Positions 33,412-44,264 of a DNA stretch of 64,000 nt are shown here, piece by piece (position 1 is the stretch's first letter; every line of letters starts with the position of its first letter). Source of the DNA: Synaphobranchus kaupii (taxonomy: Eukaryota; Chordata; Actinopteri; Anguilliformes; Synaphobranchidae); NCBI GenBank assembly GCA_029718625.1, contig CM056380.1:112226302-112290301 (forward strand), given 5' to 3'. Below the pieces are notes generated by a model, which saw only the letters and a list, made by a program, of their open reading frames with translations, did not search any database and had not been told where the DNA came from. The translations under genes were made by a program, and so were the position numbers.

Positions 33412-33572
33412 ACGAAGAAGAGCTAACCGTATGAGAGAGCATTGTCCAATAATTTGTGTTTGCCTGTGCTGTAAATCTATTTAAAGGTGGTTAGAAATGT
33501 TGTGATTCAATTTCTTTTTTTCCACTACAGGTCAGTGAGATTATAAAATGAGAGAGCAGTGGATGCGGCCTA
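33412..33572 (+). repeat. Segmental duplicate A
   Basis: AAGAAGAGCTAACCGTATGA to GTGGATGCGGCCTACCT is repeated at 33868-34028. It directly abuts block B. Confidence 0.8.
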
Positions 33573-33867
33573 CCTGTCTTAACAAGTGTTTTAGTCTTGT
33601 AATGAGTTTTAAAATAATTTTTTCCCCTCAAGTATAGAGAATATTAGCTTTTAGTTTTAAGTTTAAGTTTTGCTTGACAAGTGAAATTCTTACCCCATTG
33701 GCAAATCTTAGAAATAAGTCTAAATATAAGAGAAAAATGCTTGTTACGATTGACTTATCTTTTGCTTTTTTGCAGTGTTTTGATTGTGTTTTTCATCATG
33801 GATGCAAAAATACAAAGTTTCCTACTTTACGGGTGTGCGCATCGAACAATTGCATGGGCACTTTGGA
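33573..33867 (+). repeat. Segmental duplicate B
   Basis: Second copy of the 32169-32455 segment, sandwiched between the two A blocks (order B' - 0.95 kb spacer - A - B - A'). Confidence 0.8.
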
Positions 33868-34028
33868 TAGAAGAGCTAACCGTACGAGAGAGCTTTGCCC
33901 AAGAATTTGTGTTTGCCTGTGCTGTGAATCTATTTAAAGGTGGTTAGAAATGTTGTGGTTCAATTTATTTTTTCACGACAGCTCAGTGAGATTATAAAAC
34001 GAGAGAGCAGTGGATGCGGCCTACCTGG
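33868..34028 (+). repeat. Segmental duplicate A'
   Basis: Copy of 33412-33572 with about 10 substitutions. It continues past the duplication end into GGGAATATTGAAGCCTGCCA, which is unique. Confidence 0.8.
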
Positions 34029-36947
34029 GAATATTGAAGCCTGCCAGAAAGGTGGCCTGGAATTCCTCAATCAGTCTTCCGTCCTCAAAGACCCTTCTGG
34101 AGACGGATTCCATGTCAGGTGCTAAACTCCATTCTTGCCGGATCCTTTTCCTGGTTATTGATGTTTATAGCAGGCTTGTAGCACTCACCTTTGGTGAATA
34201 TTCATGACCTGAATTTACATGTAACTGCGTGTTTTTTGTTGTCTTTTAAGAACATTCAATATGAGGTGGAGTGCAGCTTACAGTATATATTTACATCAAA
34301 CAGCTATGTTTTATTCAAGAATATTTATTTAAATGGTATTTTATTAAATAAAATAGTGGTCTGAGTAGAGGAAATGTGGGCTTTACAGATAAACTAGATT
34401 TACAGTTTTAGAGTGGAAATAAATGGAACAGGCAAAAAAATTTTTATAGAAAAAATGTTTGCAAACACTGACAGTAGAACAAGCAGTGAGATGTGATCAC
34501 TATAGGTTTTATCTGAGACAGAAGTCCAGCATTCTAATGTTATACATAGTCACATGTAGGAAGGAAAACATAAAATAAGCTATAAAAAAAAAATATATAT
34601 AATCTTATTATTGAGAAAAGCAGAAGCATTTCCCTCTGTCCCTAATGGCATAGAGTTAAGCTGCAACAGATGTGCAAGCTTCCTGATATCAGCCATTTAC
34701 AACTGAAACCCTGGAACTCAGGCACATCCTGGTACTCTGCCCTAATGAGGGGTTGGGTGGATTTGCACAATCCGGATGAACAGTTTCATGCCATTATTTT
34801 TCCCGTTGTTCTGTTTGTCAGATAAGTAAGGGACTAATGTATTCATACCTTTTTAATGTCCTGCAGTGCTCTCATCTTACAAATCGGTTTTTAAAACTGC
34901 CCTTTTAACTTTCCTCAATCTAAAGTGTAATGCAGAGAAATGTGTTTGCAGAGATATGCATTTTGGATTATATTTATTTTTCTGTGTTTTAAAAAAAAAT
35001 CTTTTATTTGTGTATCAAACACATCTGATGGCCTGCAAAGGTATACCTTGCAAAATGAGATTAATTTTAAACAGCGCTTGAACAACAATGTTCTACTGGC
35101 TGACACTATTGAAGTGCTGCAGTCTAAGAACAGTTTGTATATTATCCATTGATATAGTAGGTATATATCAGTATATTATGCCATTTACAGTCCTGTCCAG
35201 ACCTGGAAACCGCAGCATTCTGCTTATAAGTCCACTTTCCTAACCTGTATTCTACTAAGCCACACCCTATTACCTTAAAAATCTCTTTAAAAATTTTTTT
35301 TTTTTAAATTCAATAACAAATAAAACTGCCTTGTAGAGGATTATCTCTGAGGGGAGGCAAAATGTCCTATTTCATGGTACTTTGTCAGTGGTTTTAGGAA
35401 AATGGCTGCTAATTAGGACCCCATTTTTTTCCTTAAGGCTTGTATATTAATGCTGGAATAGCAGTGACAGCTCCAGAGTGGGGTCATAGACAGGCCACTG
35501 AGTGGTTCCAGGCGGTTTGTAGCATTAGCAGTTTGTTTCTCCAAAACTCTTACAGATTAATTTATGAATTCAGTGTTGGTAGCACTACCGGAGGTGTCAT
35601 AAACATCACACAATGCCTCCCTGTAGCCAGTCATGACGACATATGACAAATGTTATAACACTTACCAAATGTGTGTTTCGAATTTTACAAAAACATATTA
35701 ACAATTGCACAGTCAAAATTATCAGGACATACATTATGAATTTCTTTGGGCATTCATTCATAAGCTGCAGTGCACTGTCATAGCTAGTTATGACAGTTGT
35801 TAAATCATGCTTATGATGGCTTATTGGCCTCGTGGCCTAGTTCAAGTAGTGTTACTACAACAAAATGCCTGTTTCTGCTATAATTATGGAAGGATAATGA
35901 AGATAAAGGTGATTTATTGAGCACTTAACCGTGACTCAGGACTCTTGGAAAAACAAAGCGCAGGCATCACCGAGTGACACCTAATTGAAAGAGCCGGGGT
36001 TCAATCAGCGTGACATTGACGGCGATTTTCTGTGGCACCACGCCGGTTGACGGGAGACGACGCGCGCTGGAGCCGCCGGGGGAGAGGCGACGCATTAAAG
36101 CCGATCCCGCTGTGCGGCCTGTCAGAGCTCAAGGCCCGCGAACAATGGAGGAACCAGAAGGCTAACGGACCCAGTGGACGGCAGCGCGACAGAAGACTGC
36201 CGCTCGTGGCAATTAACGGATTAATAATATATGGCGGTTAGGGGATAAGCGATTCTCAGATGAGTCCGATGGAGGGCACGCGACTCGAATACCTCGGTAT
36301 AGTGAACTCCACATTTCCTTTTCTCCAGTCAGTCGACAGGCAGAGCTCATATCTGCCTATAAACCTGTCATTTGAAAGGCACCTGTGCATGTGTGGGTAG
36401 TCTCTTGTATAACGTAGGTACATACATCCTTATCACCCTATATTGTTTGCTGGCCTTTTGCCTGTTACCAGATTAACTGCTTTCTGATGTCATATATTGC
36501 GTTTATTGGAGTAGACGCGTTTTAGGCCTACATCAGATTATGGTCTATATAATGCATGGTGTTTAGTCATAATGTTTTCATAAACTTCAATTATGGAAGC
36601 TGATGGTTATGTCAATACATTGTGCAGAATACCTCCCCGCAATCTCTATACTGCATGTCATATTAAAATTTTGCCCACAATCTCATTTTTGCTGCCTGTG
36701 TCAACCGTCCCAACCTATGTAGACACCTTAATTGGTCAAAATTTTAAGTGACCTAATTTGATATTGTGCACATTGTACAAGTAGATGGCGTGTAAATAGA
36801 GGCTTGCGGCTATGATTTGCAATGGGGTTAAGCTCATTTTAGGAGCTCAGTAGTGAGAGTAATCAGTGTATTTCCTATTGGTATGTGTGCTATTAAATAA
36901 TCCAAAACTGAGCATTAAGTTGGCATTGAAAACACGTTTGGATGCCT
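34029..36947. other. Unassigned intergenic DNA
   Basis: A weak minus-strand exon-like segment lies at 34030-34130 (see findings). A CpG-rich block lies at about 36010-36200, out of character with its AT-rich surroundings. It could be a conserved regulatory element, but nothing in the sequence proves it. Confidence 0.35.
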
Positions 36948-39900
36948 CATATCACCCGCCCCTACTATCCTATCACCCGCCCCTACTATCATATCACCCG
37001 CCCCTACTATCATATCACCCTCCCCTACTATCCTATCACCCGCCCCTACTATCATATCACCCGCCCCTACTGTCATATCACCCGCCCCTACTATCCTATC
37101 ACCCGCCCCTACTATCATATCACCCGCCCCTACTATCCTATCACCCGCCCCTACTATCCTATCACCCGCCCCTACTATCATATCACCCGCCCCTACTGTC
37201 ATATCACCCGCCCCTACTGTCATATCACCCGCCCCTACTGTCATATCACCCGCCCCTACTGTCATATCACCCGCCCCTACTGTCATATCACCCGCCCCTA
37301 CTGTCATATCACCCGCCCCTACTGTCATATCACCCGCCCCTACTGTCATATCACCCGCCCCTACTGTCATATCACCCGCCCCTACTGTCATATCACCCGC
37401 CCCTACTGTCATATCACCCGCCCCTACTGTCATATCACCCGCCCCTACTGTCATATCACCCGCCCCTACTGTCATATCACCCGCCCCTACTGTCATATCA
37501 CCCGCCCCTACTGTCATATCACCCGCCCCTACTGTCATATCACCCGCCCCTACTGTCATATCACCCGCCCCTACTGTCATATCACCCGCCCCTACTGTCA
37601 TATCACCCGCCCCTACTGTCATATCACCCGCCCCTACTGTCATATCACCCGCCCCTACTGTCATATCACCCGCCCCTACTGTCATATCACCCGCCCCTAC
37701 TGTCATATCACCCGCCCCTACTGTCATATCACCCGCCCCTACTGTCATATCACCCGCCCCTACTGTCATATCACCCGCCCCTACTGTCATATCACCCGCC
37801 CCTACTGTCATATCACCCGCCCCTACTGTCATATCACCCGCCCCTACTGTCATATCACCCGCCCCTACTGTCATATCACCCGCCCCTACTGTCATATCAC
37901 CCGCCCCTACTGTCATATCACCCGCCCCTACTGTCATATCACCCGCCCCTACTGTCATATCACCCGCCCCTACTGTCATATCACCCGCCCCTACTGTCAT
38001 ATCACCCGCCCCTACTGTCATATCACCCGCCCCTACTGTCATATCACCCGCCCCTACTGTCATATCACCCGCCCCTACTGTCATATCACCCGCCCCCTAC
38101 TGTCATATCACCCGCCCCTACTGTCATATCACCCGCCCCTACTGTCATATCACCCGCCCCTACTGTCATATCACCCCGCCCCTACTGTCATATCACCCGC
38201 CCCTACTGTCATATCACCCGCCCCTACTGTCATATCACCCGCCCCTACTGTCATATCACCCGCCCCTACTGTCATATCACCCGCCCCTACTGTCATATCA
38301 CCCGCCCCTACTGTCATATCACCCGCCCCTACTGTCATATCACCCGCCCCTACTGTCATATCACCCGCCCCTACTGTCATATCACCCGCCCCTACTGTCA
38401 TATCACCCGCCCCTACTGTCATATCACCCGCCCCTACTGTCATATCACCCGCCCCCTACTGTCATATCACCCGCCCCTACTGTCATATCACCCGCCCCTA
38501 CTGTCATATCACCCGCCCCTACTGTCATATCACCCGCCCCTACTGTCATATCACCCGCCCCTACTGTCATATCACCCGCCCCTACTGTCATATCACCCGC
38601 CCCTACTGTCATATCACCCGCCCCTACTGTCATATCACCCGCCCCTACTGTCATATCACCCGCCCCTACTGTCATATCACCCGCCCCTACTGTCATATCA
38701 CCCGCCCCTACTGTCATATCACCCGCCCCTACTGTCATATCACCCGCCCCTACTGTCATATCACCCGCCCCTACTGTCATATCACCCGCCCCTACTGTCA
38801 TATCACCCGCCCCTACTGTCATATCACCCGCCCCTACTGTCATATCACCCGCCCCTACTGTCATATCACCCGCCCCTACTGTCATATCACCCGCCCCTAC
38901 TGTCATATCACCCCGCCCCTACTGTCATATCACCCGCCCCTACTGTCATATCACCCGCCCCTACTGTCATATCACCCGCCCCTACTGTCATATCACCCGC
39001 CCCTACTGTCATATCACCCGCCCCTACTGTCCTATCACCGGCCCCTACTGTCCTATCACCGGCCCCTACTGTCCTATCACCCGCCCCTACTGTCCTATCA
39101 CCCGCCCCTACTGTCATATCACCCGCCCCTACTGTCATATCACCCGCCCCTACTGTCATATCACCCGCCCCTACTGTCATATCACCCGCCCCTACTGTCA
39201 TATCACCCGCCCCTACTGTCATATCACCCGCCCCTACTGTCATATCACCCGCCCCTACTGTCATATCACCCGCCCCTACTGTCATATCACCCGCCCCTAC
39301 TGTCATATCACCCGCCCCTACTGTCATATCACCCGCCCCTACTGTCATATCACCCGCCCCTACTGTCATATCACCCGCCCCTACTGTCATATCACCCGCC
39401 CCTACTGTCATATCACCCGCCCCTACTGTCATATCACCCGCCCCTACTGTCATATCACCCGCCCCTACTGTCATATCACCCGCCCCTACTGTCATATCAC
39501 CCGCCCCTACTGCCATATCACCCGCCCCTACTGCCATATCACCCGCCCCTACTGCCATATCACCCGCCCCTACTGCCATATCACCCGCCCCTACTGCCAT
39601 ATCACCCGCCCCTACTGCCATATCACCCGCCCCTACTGCCATATCACCCGCCCCTACTGCCATATCACCCGCCCCTACTGCCATATCACCCGCCCCTACT
39701 GCCATATCACCCGCCCCTACTGCCATATCACCCGCCCCTACTGCCATATCACCCGCCCCTACTGCCATATCACCCGCCCCTACTGCCATATCACCCGCCC
39801 CTACTGCCATATCACCCGCCCCTACTGCCATATCACCCGCCCCTACTGCCATATCACCCGCCCCTACTGCCATATCACCCGCCCCTACTGCCATATCACC

Positions 39901-41240
39901 CGCCCCTACTGCCATATCACCCGCCCCTACTGCCATATCACCCGCCCCTACTGCCATATCACCCGCCCCTACTGCCATATCACCCGCCCCTACTGCCATA
40001 TCACCCGCCCCTACTGCCATATCACCCGCCCCTACTGCCATATCACCCGCCCCTACTGTCATATCACCCGCCCCTACTGTCATATCACCCGCCCCTACTG
40101 TCATATCACCCGCCCCTACTGTCATATCACCCGCCCCTACTGTCATATCACCCGCCCCTACTGTCATATCACCCGCCCCTACTGTCATATCACCCGCCCC
40201 TACTGTCATATCACCCGCCCCTACTGTCATATCACCCGCCCCTACTGTCATATCACCCGCCCCTACTGTCATATCACCCGCCCCTACTGTCATATCACCC
40301 GCCCCTACTGTCATATCACCCGCCCCTACTGTCATATCACCCGCCCCTACTGTCATATCACCCGCCCCTACTGTCATATCACCCCGCCCCTACTGTCATA
40401 TCACCCGCCCCTACTGTCATATCACCCGCCCCTACTGTCATATCACCCGCCCCTACTGTCATATCACCCGCCCCTACTGTCATATCACCCGCCCCTACTG
40501 TCATATCACCCGCCCCTACTGTCATATCACCCGCCCCTACTGTCATATCACCCGCCCCTACTGTCATATCACCCGCCCCTACTGTCATATCACCCGCCCC
40601 TACTGTCATATCACCCGCCCCTACTGTCATATCACCCGCCCCTACTGTCATATCACCCGCCCCTACTGTCATATCACCCGCCCCTACTGTCATATCACCC
40701 GCCCCTACTGTCATATCACCCGCCCCTACTGTCATATCACCCGCCCCTACTGTCATATCACCCGCCCCTACTGTCATATCACCCGCCCCTACTGTCATAT
40801 CACCCGCCCCTACTGTCATATCACCCGCCCCTACTGTCATATCACCCGCCCCTACTGTCATATCACCCGCCCCTACTGTCATATCACCCGCCCCTACTGT
40901 CATATCACCCGCCCCTACTGTCATATCACCCGCCCCTACTGTCATATCACCCGCCCCTACTGTCATATCACCCGCCCCTACTGTCATATCACCCGCCCCT
41001 ACTGTCATATCACCCGCCCCTACTGTCATATCACCCGCCCCTACTGTCATATCACCCGCCCCTACTGTCATATCACCCGCCCCTACTGTCATATCACCCG
41101 CCCCTACTGTCATATCACCCGCCCCTACTGTCATATCACCCGCCCCTACTGTCATATCACCCGCCCCTACTGTCATATCACCCGCCCCTACTGTCATATC
41201 ACCCGCCCCTACTGTCATATCACCCGCCCCTACTGTCATA
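36948..41240 (+). repeat. 21-bp minisatellite/satellite array, about 204 copies
   Basis: The unit CATATCACCCGCCCCTACTG then T runs for 4.3 kb. Variants are grouped: ACTATC[C/A]TATC units only at the left edge (36948-37190); the standard ACTGTCATATC unit; a short ACTGTCCTATCACC[G/C] block at 39010-39110; a homogeneous ACTGCCATATC block of about 26 units at 39510-40060; then standard units to the end. Five single-C insertions (near 38092, 38174, 38452, 38911 and 40381) are the only length changes. Since 21 is a multiple of 3 and no unit frame has a stop, it yields artificial frames of over 1400 codons. Confidence 0.99.
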
Positions 41241-41708
41241 ATTTGAGGAGTGGAATTTCTAAGAAGATACAGTTGTACCTATGATCGCATCACACTGAAA
41301 TGCACCGTTTCTTTTGTGCATTGTAATGCTAATGCAGTTGACAATAAATAGATTACATTTACTTTTACAACCTTTATTTTTTTTTATGAATAGGTAATTT
41401 TATAATCCCTGCTCAAGAAATTAAGGTGTTTTCACAAAAAATTATATCTGAATTCCGTTGACAGGCAAGAAAAATGTAACGTCAGAATCTATTTTGGTGT
41501 CATATAGGGTTGTGGTACAGTACTTTGCATATAGATAATAATTTTGCTCCAGCTACTTCAGACAATAATCCAAATGTAACTTATATTTTTCACCAAGGAC
41601 TACAATGTGCATTGTATGTATACTACTGTACATACTGTTTACAAATATATTTCTGAAGTTATGAATGTGCTTAAATTAATAATGTGAAGGATGTCTGTGT
41701 AAATACAT
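41241..41708. other. Unassigned AT-rich intergenic DNA
   Basis: Nothing recognisable. Confidence 0.35.
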
Positions 41709-42020
41709 CAAGGGTTCTGAAACGTGGTCCTGGGGATCCATGCTGGTTTTCATTCCAGCCAGAATTGCGACGAGTCATTAGTTGTCTTCAATTAGACGTG
41801 TCTAATTTCTATTGAAGGATCGTTTACCCTCTTGAGGGCTAAACTACATCACAGACGTAGCTACACCCCCTGACTTTAACTCAATTATTCATTGTCTGGA
41901 ATGTGCTCTATGGGAAATGATTCCTTTTATCAAGTGTTTACATTTTTGAATTATAGACTGTTGGATGGGAATCAGCTAGGTCCTAAAATGCAAAAGTGTG
42001 ACTAACTTTGAGAATCCCTG
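41709..42020. mobile_element. Probable hAT-type MITE
   Basis: CAAGGGTTCTGAAACGTGGT at the left and ACTAACTTTGAGAATCCCTG at the right form imperfect inverted ends. CCTGGGGATCCATGCTGGTT and TTTCATTCCAGCC inside are common in fish hAT MITEs. No target duplication was found. Confidence 0.55.
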
Positions 42021-42765
42021 CCATGCACTGTTCAATTGTAGCTCTTTGCCCTTTAAAATGAATCGGTTTATTTCTCATTCAGACATTGTATAAGGATTAA
42101 CCTATAATCACTAGGCCAGATGCATATTTATAGGAGCCCGTCAAGAGGAAGTCTATAGAAAAACCATTTCCTGCATTAAAGGAAATGTAGCCTACTACTG
42201 AGCGACACGGAGGGTGATGTCATTGAGAGCCCAGCTGCTGGTTTTGTGTCCACGTGAGCTACAGCGTTGTACAGATGAATTAGTATTCTGGTTTGAATGG
42301 GAGTCGATGTGATTTTGTCACTGATTTTGCGCCCAAACTTAATGAGTCATGTTTTTTGAAATAGCTGATTAGTGATGACGAAGGTTGTCAAGGAAATATT
42401 CGGATGATAAGTCAATTCTGTGGAAAATATTTTTATATGACGCTACCCCCGGTTTACACGATTTGCAGTCCTTGGCATATTTAGGAAGTAGATTTGACTT
42501 TTTTTGGGGAAATTCCCTTACCTGATCAAAGTTACCTTGGAATTAATAACAATGATTTGTTAATCTGGCCACATCTTCTTACATGACCTTCAACCTTGCC
42601 AGCTTAGCTTTCAAACTAACTCTGACAGTCATTGTTTTCCTTGATGCCAGCTTTCTGCTTAACTATTCATGTAAATATTCATGTGCATGCAGTATGAAGG
42701 TTGTCCGGTCTCAACGCACGTCTTTTAAGTTCTCTCATGCACTGCAATACGCCTTAAACGTGTGA
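42021..42765. other. Unassigned intergenic DNA
   Basis: Nothing recognisable. Confidence 0.35.
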
Positions 42766-42984
42766 ACAACTCTCTCCATTGGCTTCCATTATGGCTCGAG
42801 TGCCTTGCTGGTTCCTCCTCCACCTTTGTGAGTGGGGACAACTCTCTCCATTGGCTTCCATTTTGGCTCGAGTGCCTTGCTGGTTCCTCCTCCACCTTTG
42901 TGAGAGGGGACAACTCTCTCCATTGGCTTCCATTTTGGCTCGAGTGCCTTGCTGGTTCCTCCTCCACCTTTGTGTGTGGGGGCA
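42766..42984 (+). repeat. 72-bp minisatellite, 3 copies
   Basis: The unit starting ACAACTCTCTCCATTGGCTT and ending CACCTTTGTGAG[A/T]GGGG repeats three times with a few substitutions. A partial fourth begins at about 42983. Confidence 0.93.
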
Positions 42985-43478
42985 ACTCTTTCCGTCGCAC
43001 GTAATGACCGTCAGCTTAGAGAGTTCTGATTGGTGGAGTGATGTCACAGAGTCAAAGACACTGGGTGGACTCGTATTGACCATCTCGAGGCTATCCCGCA
43101 TCGTGTGGCGGGGCGAGGGAGGAGCTCGCCGCTGGAATCGAGTATAAACGGGCGCCCTAATCGGCAGCGTGCATCATAAAAGCAAATCAAAAGATCCAAA
43201 AAAACCAGCAAGGCTCATTTGGAACCGCTCTTTGGCGTTTGATGTCATTCACAAGTGCTTTGCCGACTTCGCCTATAGTTTCTAGCCGGCAGAGCGGCGA
43301 CGCCCGGCGGCTTTTTTGCACGAAACGAGTGCAGACCACTCCTACTCAGGCATGGTCACCTAAAACATGGTCAGGCCTGTCACTGGCCCTCGATGACCTT
43401 CAGCTGACCTGTGACGCGGCTGGACTAGTGTCCCCTGTGTGAGTCATGCTCATGCTGAGTGGTGCAACACTTAGACTA

Positions 43479-44264
43479 AGCCTCGCCCCTGCCTGTTTTA
43501 GGGGCGCAGCCTCGCCCCTGTCTGTTTTAGGGGCGCAGCCTCGCTCCTGCCTGTTTTAGGGGCGCAGTCTCGCTCCTGCCTGTTTTAGGGGCGCAGCCTC
43601 GCTCCTGCCTGTTTTAGGGGCGCAGCCTCGCTCCTGTCTGTTTTAGGGGCGCAGCCTCGCCCCTGTCTGTTTTAGGGGCGCAGCCTCGCTCCTGCCTGTT
43701 TTAGGGGCGCAGCCTCGCTCCTGCCTGTTTTAGGGCGCAGCCTCGCTCCTGCCTGTTTTAGGGGCGCAGTCTCGCTCCTGCCTGTTTTAGGGCGCAGTCT
43801 CGCTCCTGCCTGTTTTAGGGGCGCAGCCTCGCTCCTGCCTGTTTTAGGGGCGCAGCCTAGCTCCTGCCTGTTTTAGCGGCACTGCCTCGCTCCTGCCTGT
43901 TTTAGGGGCGCAGCCTCCCTCTTGCCTGTTTTAGGGGCGCAGCCTCGCTCCTGCCTGTTTTAGGGCGCAGCCTCGCTCTTGCCTGTTTTAGGGGCGCAGC
44001 CTCGCTCCTGCCTGTTTTAGGGCGCAGTCTCGCTCCTGCCTGTTTTAGGGGCGCAGCCTCGCTCCTGCCTGTTTTAGGGGCGCAGTCTCGCTCCTGCCTG
44101 TTTTAGGGGCGCCGCCTCGCTCCTGCCTGTTTTACGGGCGCAGCCTCGCTCCTGCCTGTTTTAGGGGCGCAGCCTCGCTCCTGCCTGTTTTAGGGGCGCA
44201 GCCTCGCTCTTGCCTGTTTTAGGGGCGCAGCCTCGCTCCTGCCTGTTTTAGGGGCACAGCCTCC
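43479..44264 (+). repeat. 29-bp minisatellite, about 27 copies
   Basis: The unit CCTCGCTCCTGCCTGTTTTA then GGGGCGCAG recurs with C/T changes and several 28-bp units that have lost one G of the GGGG run. A few edge variants (CCTAGCTCC, CCTCCCTCTT) break homogeneity. Confidence 0.97.

Noticed and set aside
36866..41284. Reading frames of 1472 and 1434 codons (+) and up to 489 codons (-)
   Set aside because: They are products of the 21-bp array: the unit length is a multiple of 3 and contains no stop in any used frame. Frames jump at each single-C insertion. No gene context.
42725..43147. Frames of 80-122 codons with repeated 24-residue blocks
   Set aside because: The 72-bp minisatellite is a multiple of 3 and so stays open in several frames on both strands; no domain or splice evidence.
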